Positions 40,581 through 51,933 of a DNA stretch of 64,000 nt are shown here, piece by piece. The stretch is from NCBI GenBank assembly GCA_031446125.1, contig CP132909.1, positions 558,001-622,000 on the forward strand, given 5' to 3'. The translations under genes were made by a program, and so were the position numbers. The notes below the pieces were generated by a model. It saw only the letters and a program-made list of their open reading frames with translations. It was not told where the DNA came from and ran no database searches. Within the stretch, counting starts at the first letter, position 1. Every line of letters starts with the position of its first letter. This stretch comes from Arsenophonus sp031446125 (GTDB lineage: Bacteria; Pseudomonadota; Gammaproteobacteria; Enterobacterales; Enterobacteriaceae).

Positions 40581-42216
40581 TATTATTCCTGCCAAAAATA
40601 ATATATAAATAGCCTAAAAATAATAATTCTTATCATAAAAACTGCATAAATTATTTTTTTCATGACTTATTTAATAAAATAAACATTTTAATTATTTTTA
40701 ATTATAATAATTTTTATAAAAATTATAAAATTATTATATATTTTATTAAAAAATAGAAAAAAATCAATTTTTCAAAACATTTTAAGAATTATTTTAAACG
40801 AAATTATTAATAAACAAAATTAAATATATAATAAAATTATAAACATATTTAAATTATTAAAATAATATTTAAAAATATAATTAATATTAATTAAATAATA
40901 ATTTAAAATATAATAATCTAAAAGATACATATTTTTTATATAATTACATTATGAATCTTCAAATACTTTTATTTTTTCTTATAAACAAAATAATATGCTT
41001 TCTTTTTCTATTATTGTATAAAAAACATATTATAATAAATTCAGATCAATTATAAAAAAAATAAAAAATTTATAAAAAAGAAATTTATGAACAAGAAATA
41101 TCAATCAACAAATTCAATATAGTAACAATTATAATCATATGATATTTTAATATTTATTAAAATACAGATTTTTTTTATTTTTTAAAAATATAATATTTTT
41201 AAAAACTATATGTATTTGTTTTTTGTCTTTATATAAAGAGTGCTTTAATCAATAGATTAAAAATAAAAATATAAATAAAATATATAATATAACATTTAAA
41301 TAAAAATTTTTAAAAAATAATTTTTTAATATAAAAATACGTGTTGTGTATACAAATAATAAATATTTAAATAAAATTATTTTAAAATAAATAGATATATT
41401 TCTTAATATATATTTATAATTCATTTTTACAATACATAATTTTAAAAATTAAATAATTTTTATTAATGAAAATACTTTTTATCTTATTTTCTTATAATAT
41501 AATAATATATTCCTAAATTAAATTAAAAATCTAATGATTTTAAATAAAATTTAATTATATTTAATAGATTTTTATTTTTTTTAAAAATAATCATCTTTTA
41601 AATACATCCTTGATTACCAAATACAAATTAAAAAATATTTTAAATAAATTATGCATATATTAAAAATAATAACCAAAGCAAAAAAATATTCTTTATTAAA
41701 CAAAACTTTTTTTTATTTTAAAAAAAAGGAATAAAAAAAATTAAAAAATCTAAAAAAGTTTTTTTAATGCAATTTTTGCTAAAAATTAAAAGTAAAAATA
41801 TAACATCGAACTTATTTTTCCATAAAATAAAAAAAATTACTTTAATATTAAATTTATCAATCACAAATTTTTAAATATTTAAAATATCATTTAATATATC
41901 TACAAATAATAAAGATACATTTTTTAATAATTAACTTTAAATTATTTTTTTATTTTTATAAATGAACAAAACAATTATAAATATAATATTAATCTTTTAT
42001 ACTTTTAAGGTAAAAAATCTTTTATTCAATAAAATAAAATTATTATTAAATAAATATTTAAAGTTTATTTAAAAATTTAATAATATAAAATTATTTAATA
42101 AATTTTATTAATTGAATAAATTTAAAAAAAAAGAAAAATTATTTATTTTTGATAACTCTAATGATACTTTATTTAACAGAAAAAACTTACTACATTAACG
42201 TATATATGAGATAAAT
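40581..42216. other. Long spacer prmB/aroH, no gene seen
   Basis: 1.6 kb, among the most A/T-pure parts of the window, between divergent genes. No ORF similarity, RNA-like island or convincing promoter. A TTGATA about 70 bp before aroH has a poor -10 (TTTAAC). Confidence 0.6.
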
Positions 42217-43263
42217 ATGCAAACAAATGATGAGTTAAAGAATAAACCTCTCGATAACCTTATTACACTTCAAACACTTATAAATGAATTCCCAGTATCT
42301 AAAAAAAATATTGAACATATAACAAAATCACGTAAAAAAATTCAATCTATTTTAATTGGTAAAGATAAAAGATTATTAGTTATAATTGGACCATGTTCAA
42401 TCCATGATACTAAATCAGCACTTGAATATGCAAAAAAACTTATGCAATTACATGTTGATTATGAGGATTATCTTGAAATTGTTATGCGTACTTATTTTGA
42501 AAAACCACGCACTGTAATTGGTTGGAAAGGATTAATATCCGACCCTGAACTAAATAATTCTTTTAAAGTAAATAAAGGATTACGATTAGCTAGAGAATTA
42601 CTAGTAAATATCAATAAACTTCAACTACCCACTGCAACTGAATTTTTAGATATCATAATCAGCCAATATTTTGCAGATTTAATGAGTTGGGGAGCAATAG
42701 GAGCAAGAACCGCAGAAAGTCAAATTCATAGACAAATGGCATCGGCGCTTTCTTGTCCAATTGGTTTTAAGAATAACACTAATGGTAGCATTGATATTGC
42801 CATTAATGCTATTCGTGCAGCATACACTAGCCAAATATTTATATCACCAAATAAAAATGGAGAAATAATGGTCTATAAAACCAAAGGAAATCCTTATGGA
42901 CATATAATCATGAGAGGAGGAAAACATCCAAACTATAATAAAAAAAATATTAATATTGCATGTGATCAACTAAAAAAATTTGCATTACCTCAAAAACTAA
43001 TTATCGACTGCAGTCATGGAAATGCTCAAGAAAAGTACTTATTTCAATTAAAAGTTGCTAAAAATATTGCTAAACAATTAACAGATGGATCTACAGCAAT
43101 TGTTGGGATTATGGTAGAAAGTTTTTTAATAGAAGGAGCTCAAAAATTAACTCGAAATACACCATTAACATATGGTCAATCCATTACTGATCCCTGCTTG
43201 GGATGGAAAGATACTAAAAAGTTATTAAAAATAATAGCTAATGCAGTAAAATATCGTTTTTAA
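42217..43263 (+). CDS. aroH: DAHP synthase, AroH type
   Basis: DAHP synthase joins PEP and erythrose 4-phosphate, the entry step of the shikimate pathway. It has 348 residues, the length of E. coli AroH. The metal-binding Cys60 lies in IGPCSIHD. KPRTVIGWKGLISDP, WGAIGARTAESQ and SHGNAQEK are family motifs. Segments LEIVMRTYFEKPRTV, TEFLDIIISQYFADLMSWGA and PLTYGQSITDPCLGW match AroH (tryptophan-sensitive in E. coli) better than AroF or AroG. The GAGA-preceded ATG aligns. No TrpR operator is visible upstream. Confidence 0.93.
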   Translation: MQTNDELKNKPLDNLITLQTLINEFPVSKKNIEHITKSRKKIQSILIGKDKRLLVIIGPCSIHDTKSALEYAKKLMQLHVDYEDYLEIVMRTYFEKPRTVIGWKGLISDPELNNSFKVNKGLRLARELLVNINKLQLPTATEFLDIIISQYFADLMSWGAIGARTAESQIHRQMASALSCPIGFKNNTNGSIDIAINAIRAAYTSQIFISPNKNGEIMVYKTKGNPYGHIIMRGGKHPNYNKKNINIACDQLKKFALPQKLIIDCSHGNAQEKYLFQLKVAKNIAKQLTDGSTAIVGIMVESFLIEGAQKLTRNTPLTYGQSITDPCLGWKDTKKLLKIIANAVKYRF

Positions 43264-43594
43264 TTGATATGTAAAAAATACACTGTTTCATAAAGATCAT
43301 ACAAAATTTAAGAAATTTATAATAAATTTTATTTTTTAAAAATTAGATTAAAATCATCAATATTTTTGTTACAATAGAAAATAAAATTTGGTATGCATTA
43401 TTACTTTATTTATATAATATAAAAAAACAGTTAATATTTATGAATATTTCAAAAAAAAACAAAAATCTATGATTTAAAATACAAAATATTATTTAAAAAA
43501 TAAAAATTATGCATAATAAATAATTATTAAATGTTAAAAAATTACAATCATAATATTTTTTTAATAAAAAAACACTCTTATCAATATTAATTTC
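43264..43594. other. Spacer aroH/guaA
   Basis: 331 bp between convergent genes. A weak A/T-only dyad (TTTTTTTAATAAAAAAA, about 43557-43573) lies near the guaA end. Nothing else is seen. Confidence 0.45.
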
Positions 43595-45169
43595 TTATTC
43601 CCATTCTATGGTTGCAGGTGGTTTTCCACTGATATCATAAACTACTCTAGAAATACCGACAATTTCATTAATTATTCTGTTTGAAACTCTAGCAAGAAAA
43701 TTATAAGGCAAACGTGCCCAATCGGCTGTCATAAAATCAATTGTTTCTACTGCGCGCAGTGATACCACCCAATTATATTGACGAACATCACCCATTACAC
43801 CAACAGAACGTAAAGGCAAAAAAACAGCAAAAGCTTGACTAATTTTATAATAAAGATTTTCTTTATATAATTCTTCAATAAAAATAGCATCTGCTTGACG
43901 CAATAAATCACAATACACTTTTTTTACTTCACCAATTATTCTTACCCCTAATCCAGGACCAGGAAATGGATGTCGATACAATATATCATAAGAAAGACCT
44001 AATTCTAAACCTAATTTACGCACTTCATCTTTAAATAAATATTTTAATGGTTCTAATAATTGTAATTGCATATTTTTTGGTAAACCACCAACATTATGAT
44101 GAGATTTAATTAAATGTGATTTATATGATTTTGATACTGATGATTCAATTAAATCTGGATAAATTGTACCTTGTGCTAACCATTTTACTGCGGTTTGTTT
44201 ACTGGCTTCTTCTTCAAATATTTCAACAAAAACACGTCCAATTATTTTACGTTTTAATTCTGATTCCTCAATACCAGATAAAGCACGTAAAAAACGCGTT
44301 TCTGCTGATATTTTAATGATGTTTAAATTAAAAGTTTTAAACATTTTTAAAATTTGTTTTTCTTCATTTAATCGCAACAAACCGTTGTCAACAAATATAC
44401 AAATTAATTGTTTACCAATAGCACGATTAAGTAATAATGCAGTTACAGATGAGTCAACACCACCTGATAAAGCCAAAATAACTTTGTCTTCACCAATTTT
44501 TTTCTTTAGTTTTTGTATTTTATCATCAATAATCATTATAGGAATCCAACATTTTCTACACTTACAGATATCTAATATAAAACGCTGAAAAATAGCATTT
44601 CCTTGATTAGTATGTGTAACTTCAGGATGGAATTGAATTCCATAAAAATTTTTTATATCATTAGCAATTATGGCATATGGACAATTATCAGTACTACCAA
44701 TAATTTCAAAATTATTGGGGATAACAGTAACAATATCACCATGACTCATCCAAACATCAAGTAATTTTGTACCTTCTTTATTTAATCGATCGTATATATT
44801 ATGTAATAATTTACAAGATTTTTTAACAAATACTTTAGCATATCCAAATTCACGATCAGAAGATACTCCAACTTTTCCTCCTAATTGTATAGACATAATA
44901 TGCATACCATAACAGATACCTAATACTGGTACTCCAGACTTAAAAACATATTCTGAAGCACGAGGACTATCATATTTTATAGAACTGTTAGGACCACCAG
45001 AAAGAATAATTCCATTAGGATTAAAATCACGTATCTGATTTTCAGAGGCATACCATGGATAAAGTTCACAATAAACGCCGATATCACGAACACGACGAGC
45101 TATTAATTGCGCGTATTGTGAACCAAAATCTAGGATTAAAATCTTATATTGATAAATATTACTTGTCAT
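43595..45169 (-). CDS. guaA: GMP synthase (glutamine-hydrolysing)
   Basis: GuaA aminates XMP to GMP. It has 524 residues from the chosen start (E. coli 525). The glutaminase domain has Cys86 (GICYGMH) and FHPEVTH. The PPi-loop ATPase domain has LSGGVDSS, and the dimerisation domain ends ISGKPPATIEWE, identical to E. coli. I start at ATG 45169 (MTSNIYQYKILILDFG) by alignment; a frame open twelve codons further upstream has no similarity. It follows guaB by 52 bp, an operon as in E. coli. Confidence 0.97.
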   Translation of the reverse strand: MTSNIYQYKILILDFGSQYAQLIARRVRDIGVYCELYPWYASENQIRDFNPNGIILSGGPNSSIKYDSPRASEYVFKSGVPVLGICYGMHIMSIQLGGKVGVSSDREFGYAKVFVKKSCKLLHNIYDRLNKEGTKLLDVWMSHGDIVTVIPNNFEIIGSTDNCPYAIIANDIKNFYGIQFHPEVTHTNQGNAIFQRFILDICKCRKCWIPIMIIDDKIQKLKKKIGEDKVILALSGGVDSSVTALLLNRAIGKQLICIFVDNGLLRLNEEKQILKMFKTFNLNIIKISAETRFLRALSGIEESELKRKIIGRVFVEIFEEEASKQTAVKWLAQGTIYPDLIESSVSKSYKSHLIKSHHNVGGLPKNMQLQLLEPLKYLFKDEVRKLGLELGLSYDILYRHPFPGPGLGVRIIGEVKKVYCDLLRQADAIFIEELYKENLYYKISQAFAVFLPLRSVGVMGDVRQYNWVVSLRAVETIDFMTADWARLPYNFLARVSNRIINEIVGISRVVYDISGKPPATIEWE

Positions 45170-45221
45170 TTTTTTAAAAGTATATGAAAATATATAATAT
45201 AACATTAGTAATATGATATTA

Positions 45222-46685
45222 TCAACTTGAATTATAATTAGGTGATTCTTTTGTAATTATGACATCATGAACATGATTTTCTTTAATGGCTGCACTGGTA
45301 ATACGAACAAATTCTGTTTTTGTTCTCAATTCTTCAATATTAAGACAACCAGTCAACCCCATACAAGAACGCAAACCACCCATTTGTTGATAAATAATAT
45401 TTTTTAACAATCCTTTGTAAGCAATGCGACCTTCTATTCCTTCAGGAACTAATTTATTTACTATATTATTACTTTGAAAATAACGATCATAAGAACCTTT
45501 TGACATTGCTCCTATCGATCCCATTCCACGATATGATTTATAAGAACGACCTTGAAATAAAATTATTTCACCTGGCGATTCCTCAGTACCAGCAAACATT
45601 GAACCAACCATAACACATGATGCTCCAGCAGCTATTGCTTTGGCAATATCACCAGAAAAACGAATACCTCCATCAGCAATAACTGGAACATTAATTTCCT
45701 TTAATGCATCTACTGCATCAGAAATAGCTGTAATTTGAGGCACCCCAACACCTGTAACAATCCTTGTTGTACAAATAGAACCAGGTCCAATGCCTACTTT
45801 AACTGCACTAGCTCCTGCTTGCGCTAATGCTTTTGCACCTTCACCTGTTGCTACATTACCACCAATAATAGGTAAATCCGGATATCTTTTACGTATTGTA
45901 GAAATAAATCTTAAAACACCTTCAGAATGTCCATGAGAAGAATCAATTAATAAAACATCAACTCCTGCTGTTATTAATGCTTCTATACGTGTTTCACTAT
46001 TTGCATTAATACCAATAGCAGCACCTACTCTTAAACGACCTTTTGTATCTTTACATGCATTTGGTTTACGTTCTGCTTTTTTAAAATCCTTAACTGTTAT
46101 CATACCGAATAAATGAAAATTTTTATCAACTACTAATACTTTTTCAATACGTTTTTCATGTAATTTTTGTAATATAATATCATGATCTTCACCATCCTTT
46201 ACTGTTACCAAATTAGCCTGAGGTGTCATTACCGCTGTAACAGGTTGATCAACATCAGTTACAAAACGAATATCACGTCCAGTAATAATACCAATTAGTT
46301 CTTCCTTGTTATTAATAACAGGATATCCAGCAAAACCATTTTTTTTAGCCATCTCATGAACTTGACGAATTGTTGTTTGAGGTGTTACTGTAACTGGATC
46401 AATAACAATTCCACTTTCATATTTTTTAACACGACGAACTTCTTCTACCTGACGTTCAAGTGACATATTTTTATGAATAAAACCAATCCCTCCCTCCTGA
46501 GCTAAAGCAATGGCTAAAGATGATTCTGTTACAGTATCCATAGCAGCAGAAAGTATTGGGATATTTAAACGAATGGTTTTAGTGAGTTTTGTTGATAGAT
46601 CAACGGCATTTGGTAATACAGTTGAATATGCAGGGACTAATAATACATCATCAAATGTTACTGCTTCTTTTTTTATACGTAGCAT
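45222..46685 (-). CDS. guaB: IMP dehydrogenase
   Basis: GuaB oxidises IMP to XMP, the committed step to guanine nucleotides. It has 487 residues (E. coli 488). The TIM barrel has the catalytic Cys305 (GPGSICTTRIVTG), the flap GSIGAMSKGS is present, and two CBS domains lie at about residues 95-200. I start at ATG 46685 (MLRIKKEAVTFDDVLL), preceded by GGTGAG; a TTG two codons upstream is less likely. With purF absent, IMP must come from salvage or import, or purine synthesis has another entry. Confidence 0.97.
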   Translation of the reverse strand: MLRIKKEAVTFDDVLLVPAYSTVLPNAVDLSTKLTKTIRLNIPILSAAMDTVTESSLAIALAQEGGIGFIHKNMSLERQVEEVRRVKKYESGIVIDPVTVTPQTTIRQVHEMAKKNGFAGYPVINNKEELIGIITGRDIRFVTDVDQPVTAVMTPQANLVTVKDGEDHDIILQKLHEKRIEKVLVVDKNFHLFGMITVKDFKKAERKPNACKDTKGRLRVGAAIGINANSETRIEALITAGVDVLLIDSSHGHSEGVLRFISTIRKRYPDLPIIGGNVATGEGAKALAQAGASAVKVGIGPGSICTTRIVTGVGVPQITAISDAVDALKEINVPVIADGGIRFSGDIAKAIAAGASCVMVGSMFAGTEESPGEIILFQGRSYKSYRGMGSIGAMSKGSYDRYFQSNNIVNKLVPEGIEGRIAYKGLLKNIIYQQMGGLRSCMGLTGCLNIEELRTKTEFVRITSAAIKENHVHDVIITKESPNYNSS

Positions 46686-48098
46686 ATGCAATATCTCACC
46701 GAATAAAATTTAGATAAAGATAAAATATTGCGATCATATTTTATATGATAAAATATATTGACTCCAGCACATTTTATTAAAATTAGCATTAAATAATAAT
46801 CTTTTTTTATTAAAAGGTAATATATCATAATAAATAAATATTTTCAATTTTTATTTATGCAATATATATTTGTTCCTAAAAAAATATTTAATAAAAATTA
46901 TACCAAAAATAATTTTTATTTTTATATTTTTTTTCTACCTATATTCGGTTTACAAAATATATCAAAAATAAGTTATTTAAGTTATGATTTGCTAATATAG
47001 CGTTTCTAGGAATCATAGAAAATTCTTTATAGAAAATTATGATAAACTGTAAAAGTATCCCATTTTAAAAAAATAGATGAAATCTGAAAATTAAAAAAAT
47101 ATTATTTTATCTTAATATCTTAAAAAATATTTTTTTAAAAATATTAAGTCTACCTTAATTTTTTTTAAATAAAAAATACTTTTTATAAATATACACTACA
47201 ATCAAAAAACTTTTATTTTTATATCAATAACATTCATAATTAAAAAATATAAAATATTTAAATATAATATATAAAAATAAAAATTTTAAAAAATAATATT
47301 AAATATTAAAATATTTAAATATAAATATTTTATATAAAAGAATAATTATAAATTATGTATATCACATTGTTTAAAAATAAACGATTTTTTTTAAAAAATA
47401 TTTATGAAGTATTTTTTTAATATCTTATTTTAGTAAGATCTTTGTTGAAAAGAAAATAATTTTATTACTAATTTTATTGAAAAATAAATCTGAATTACAA
47501 TTGATACATTAATAATCTATTACAAATTTTATTGATCATACTTTTAAAAAAAATAATTTAAAATATGAAAGCAATAAAAATTTAATTTTGTATATCTTAA
47601 TTTTTTATTTAAAATTTTTTAAAATGGTATTTTAAATTAATAATGAAATATAAAACTACCAGTAATAAAAACTGATAAATTAAAATTTATAAAACAATAA
47701 TTAATAAATCTTAAAAAATTTATTAATCAAAAACAATTAATAAATAACAGAAATATTAACTTAAAATATTTTTATATGAAAACTTCTACCAAATAATACT
47801 ATTTTAACATTATTTTTATTTATAATAAAAACATAAAAAAATACAAAAAATAAGAAAATATATAATATAAATAATTAATTACAAATTTTATTAAACCATA
47901 AAATATATTTTTTTTGTTCAATATAAAATTATTGAAAATACTATTTTTCATAAAAAACAAAAATTATCTATTCTAATAATACTAAAAATAAATATGAAAA
48001 TGAATAATAAATATTATACAATATTGATTATCTGAAACTTAGTAATGTAATTTTTTATATATCAAACATAAATATTAATAATTTATTTTAAAAAAATT
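46686..48098. other. Spacer guaB/dapE, probable xseA slot
   Basis: 1.4 kb without a gene, between divergent genes. E. coli has xseA (about 1.4 kb, divergent from guaB) next to guaB. The sequence near 46990-47060 is somewhat richer in G/C and contains a short direct repeat (TAGAAAATT), but no peptide is recognisable. Confidence 0.55.
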
Positions 48099-49235
48099 AT
48101 GAAAATTTACCCTATTCTTCAACTTACAAAAGAACTTATTCAAAAACCATCAATTAGCCCAAATGATCATGGATGTCAAAATATTATCATTAAAAGATTA
48201 AAAAAAATTCATTTTTCTATTGAAATTATGTTTTTTAAAGATACGACAAATTTATGGGCATTTCATGGAAATAAAGGAAAAACTTTAGTTTTTGCTGGAC
48301 ATACAGATGTGGTGCCAGCAGGTCATACAAAAAATTGGAAATTCCCTCCTTTTCAACCAACATTAAATAATGGATTTCTTTATGGAAGAGGAGCTGCTGA
48401 CATGAAAGGTTCTCTTGCTGCAATGATTATAGCTGCAGAAAAATTTATTAAAGATTTTCCATCGCATCCAGGTCGATTAGCTTTCTTAATTACTTCTGAT
48501 GAAGAAGACAAAGCTACAAATGGTACCGCAAAAGTAATCAATGAATTAATAAAACGCAATGAAATAATTAATTATTGTATAGTAGGAGAACCATCCAGTG
48601 AAATAAAACTCGGTGATACCATAAAAAATGGACGTCGTGGATCACTCAATACCACCCTGATTATCAAGGGTACTCAAGGACATGTTGCTTACCCCAATTC
48701 AATAGATAATCCAATTCTTATTGCATTACCTTTTTTAAATGAATTAATTAAAAAAAAATGGGATACTGGAAATATTTTTTTTTCACCTACAAGCATGCAA
48801 ATTGCAAATATTCATTCAGATACTCAATATAATAATGTTACTCCAAGTGAATTAATAATAAAATTTAATTTTCGTTTTAGTAATGAATTAACTGCACAAC
48901 AAATCCAGAAAAAAATTAAAATAATATTAAAAAAATATCAATTAAATTATAAATTATATTGCTCATTATCTGCTAAACCATTTTTAACAAAAGGAGAAGA
49001 ATTAATAAATATTGTTTGTGATGTTATAAAACAATATTGTGGTTATCAACCTAAGTTATCAACTGATGGGGGGACATCAGATGCTCGTTTTATTATTGAT
49101 ATCGGGGCACAAGTTATTGAATTAGGACATTTAAATAAAACTATTCATAAAGCAAATGAATGTATTAGTATTAAAGATTTACAAAAATTAAGTGTTATTT
49201 ATTACAAAATTATAAAAAAAATACTTTTAAATTAA
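48099..49235 (+). CDS. dapE: Succinyl-diaminopimelate desuccinylase
   Basis: DapE is a di-zinc hydrolase that frees LL-diaminopimelate from its succinyl derivative, for lysine and peptidoglycan. It has 378 residues (E. coli 375). Metal ligands and catalytic residues can be seen: His68 and Asp70 (GHTDVVPAG), Asp101 (AADMKGS), Glu135/Glu136 (DEEDKATNG) and Glu164 (VGEPSS). The C-terminal GGTSDARF and His in NKTIHKANE are present. It indicates that a cell wall with diaminopimelate is still made. No clear ribosome site. Confidence 0.96.
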   Translation: MKIYPILQLTKELIQKPSISPNDHGCQNIIIKRLKKIHFSIEIMFFKDTTNLWAFHGNKGKTLVFAGHTDVVPAGHTKNWKFPPFQPTLNNGFLYGRGAADMKGSLAAMIIAAEKFIKDFPSHPGRLAFLITSDEEDKATNGTAKVINELIKRNEIINYCIVGEPSSEIKLGDTIKNGRRGSLNTTLIIKGTQGHVAYPNSIDNPILIALPFLNELIKKKWDTGNIFFSPTSMQIANIHSDTQYNNVTPSELIIKFNFRFSNELTAQQIQKKIKIILKKYQLNYKLYCSLSAKPFLTKGEELINIVCDVIKQYCGYQPKLSTDGGTSDARFIIDIGAQVIELGHLNKTIHKANECISIKDLQKLSVIYYKIIKKILLN

Positions 49236-49491
49236 TTTTTTAATATCATAAAAAATAATAATAATCTATTGCAATCTCAAAATTTGAAACATTAATTTTT
49301 CATTATCTATATAATAGATAATTTCTAAAAATCTTAAAAAATGAATATAATTATTAGAAATAAAAAGTACAAAAACTTTTAAAAATTACAAAAAATTCAA
49401 TATAGCAAATTAGAAAATATAAATACAAAAAATAAAAAACATTATTTAAATAAAAAAATACAATTAAATTAATACATTTAAGAAACAATTC

Positions 49492-49944
49492 TTAAAAATT
49501 ATTAATTAGTAAAGAAAGAATCCCTGCTGCTATTAATGGACCTACTGCTACTCCATGAAAAAGAGACACACCTATCAAAGTCCCAAACAATAATCCTGTA
49601 ATCATTGATGGTTTATTATAAATTAAAGAAACACCTCGACTGCCTAACCATGATACTAAAATCCCAATAATAATTGCTAATAACGATTCCCAATTAAAAA
49701 AAGAACTAATCATATCTTCTGCTGAAAGACGTCCACTAGCAATTGGTGTTATTATTCCGATAGTCAAAATAAGAATACCAAGTGTCATTATATTTTTTTC
49801 AATCCATGGAAAAAAAATATTTAGCGGGGTAATACGAACAATAAGCAACAACAAAGTTGCAATTGTTACAATTATATTATGACTGATTATTCCTAATATA
49901 ATTAATATGAATAAAATTACTAGTATTGTATTAAAACTGCTCAT
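49492..49944 (-). CDS. yeaL: YeaL, DUF441 family inner-membrane protein
   Basis: YeaL belongs to the DUF441 family of small membrane proteins of unknown function. It has 150 residues (E. coli 148). About four hydrophobic segments cover most of the length. Close matches to E. coli include ISHN, PLNIFFPWIEK, LTIGIITPIASGRL, SWLGSRGVSL and GVAVGPLIAAGILSLL. The high conservation in a genome that loses so much suggests a real role, but none can be assigned. A TTTAAGAA/TTCTTAAA hairpin (49477-49496) overlaps the stop codon, without a good T-run. Confidence 0.9.
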   Translation of the reverse strand: MSSFNTILVILFILIILGIISHNIIVTIATLLLLIVRITPLNIFFPWIEKNIMTLGILILTIGIITPIASGRLSAEDMISSFFNWESLLAIIIGILVSWLGSRGVSLIYNKPSMITGLLFGTLIGVSLFHGVAVGPLIAAGILSLLINNF

Positions 49945-51357
49945 AATTATTTTTATTTACCAATAATTTAAAAATAATTAAAATATATTTTTTATTAATA
50001 TTTACAAAAAAATAAATTATATTATTCTTTAATTTAAAAAATTATAAAAAAAATTATTTTTTATAACAAATAGAAATAATGATAGAAATATATGAAATTT
50101 CACATAAAAAATATTATATATGGAAACATTAAACGATATAAAAATATTATTATATAAGATATTCTATATCAATCTTATGCATTAAGCATTCTAAATTTAT
50201 ATTTTTTGTATTTTTATTTTTAAAAAAATAAATTTATATTATTAAATAATTTTATTTTTTTAATGTATTTAAAATTTAAATTAAAAATTATGTTTTTATA
50301 TTATAAAATATTTTATAATTTCACAAAAAATACATCCTAAATAAAATTAAAAAATAATTTATATTTAAATATAATTTAGTATTTTTTTAAAAAAATATAA
50401 AATTGTTATAAATATAAAAAACAAAATAATATAATAAAATATAAATTTTTCTGTATTCCTATATTGTTTTTTTAAAAATAAATTTTTAATAAAATTTAAT
50501 AAATATAATAAATTCAAGATAAATAGTATATTTTTTTTATTTAGAAGCATATAAGAAACATCTATATTAAAAAAATATTAACAGGTTTTATAAAACTTTT
50601 ATCATAAATAATGTTAAAATAAATAAAAATATTAGTTCTTATACGTGTAAAATAAAGATAATTTCATCACTAAATAAAAAATTATTACGTAAAAATAGGT
50701 TTAACAAAATCTGAAATTTTTCTTATAAAATTCATAAAATATTTTATCAGACATTTTTCAATTTATAAACAATAAGTATAAATTAATAATTTCATTATAA
50801 AATAGCTAATAATTTATTAGTAAATTATAAAAAAATAATTTTAACTTTTTACATATGTTAACAATCTTTATTTCTAAAAACTTTTTGAGTTTTATATTAA
50901 TAAAAAATACAATCAATCATATAAAGTAGATACTAATTATTCTTAATATAAAAAATAGCAATTTTTTATAAATTATATTATAAATAACAAAATTATAATA
51001 AAAATATAAAAAAAATTATTGAAATGCATAATACTTAATATTGTTGTATTTTTTTAAAATCATTTAAAACATATATTTAAAATATAATATATATGTTTTT
51101 TTGTAAAACTTATTTATCTAGATGAATAAGTTCAAAAAAATATAAACGTATATTTTATTTTTTATAAAAAAATACTTTAATTTTATTTTAAAATACTTTA
51201 ACTTAATATTTATTTGCTAAATAAAATATAATCTACATACTTTTATTTATTTTGATCTAATAAATTACAATTAAAGATGCCAATAAATAAAATTTAATTC
51301 ATAATATAAAAAAATAATATGTCTTCATAAAATTAAATTATAATATATAGATAAAAA
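49945..51357. other. Spacer yeaL/pabA, no gene seen
   Basis: 1.4 kb of A/T-rich spacer. A 61-codon minus-strand ORF at 50365-50550 is almost all Leu, Ile, Phe, Lys, Asn and Tyr, as expected from random A/T, and has no ribosome site. I do not call it a gene. Confidence 0.6.
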
Positions 51358-51933
51358 TCAATATCTTAAAAAATTATTCAATAATTGATGGCCTTGTTCA
51401 GTTAAAATGCTTTCTGGATGGAATTGAACACCTTCAATACGTAAATTTTTATTTCGAATGCCCATAATTTCATTAATTTTTCCATTATATAAAGTCCATG
51501 CTGTTATTTCAAAAATATCAGATAATGTTGTAATCTCAATTACTAAAGAATGATAACGCATTACTTTTAAAGGATTTTTTATTTTTTTAAAAACACCTTC
51601 TTGATTATGAAAAATTGTAGATACTTTACCATGCATAACTTTTTTAGCTCTAATAATAGAAGCACCAAATACTTGAGCTATTGCTTGATGACCAAGACAA
51701 ACACCTAAAATTGGAATAGTACCAGAAAAAAATGAAATTACATCTAATGAAATACCTGCTTCATTAGGAATTCCTGGACCTGGTGAAATTATCAAATGTG
51801 TTGGTGAAATTTTTTTTATTTCTGAAATAGTAATAGCGTCATTACGCTTTACTAACACATTCATCCCTAACTCACACAAATATTGATAAAGGTTATAGGT
51901 AAAAGAATCATAATTATCAATTATTAAAAGCAT
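51358..51933 (-). CDS. pabA: PabA, glutaminase subunit of aminodeoxychorismate synthase
   Basis: PabA supplies ammonia from glutamine to PabB to make aminodeoxychorismate, the precursor of p-aminobenzoate and folate. It has 191 residues (E. coli 187). The triad is Cys79 (GVCLGHQ), His172 and Glu174 (QFHPES). The match to PabA (YNLYQYLCELG, VLVKRNDA, KVMHGK, RYHSLVIE, SILTEQGHQLL) is clearly better than to TrpG, but a shared role in tryptophan synthesis cannot be excluded. It forms a folate route with aroH, aroC and folC. Confidence 0.93.
   Translation of the reverse strand: MLLIIDNYDSFTYNLYQYLCELGMNVLVKRNDAITISEIKKISPTHLIISPGPGIPNEAGISLDVISFFSGTIPILGVCLGHQAIAQVFGASIIRAKKVMHGKVSTIFHNQEGVFKKIKNPLKVMRYHSLVIEITTLSDIFEITAWTLYNGKINEIMGIRNKNLRIEGVQFHPESILTEQGHQLLNNFLRY

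Noticed and set aside
50365..50550. 61-codon hydrophobic ORF between yeaL and pabA
   Set aside because: Composition is what random A/T gives (Ile, Leu, Phe, Lys, Asn, Tyr), no ribosome site, no recognisable family.
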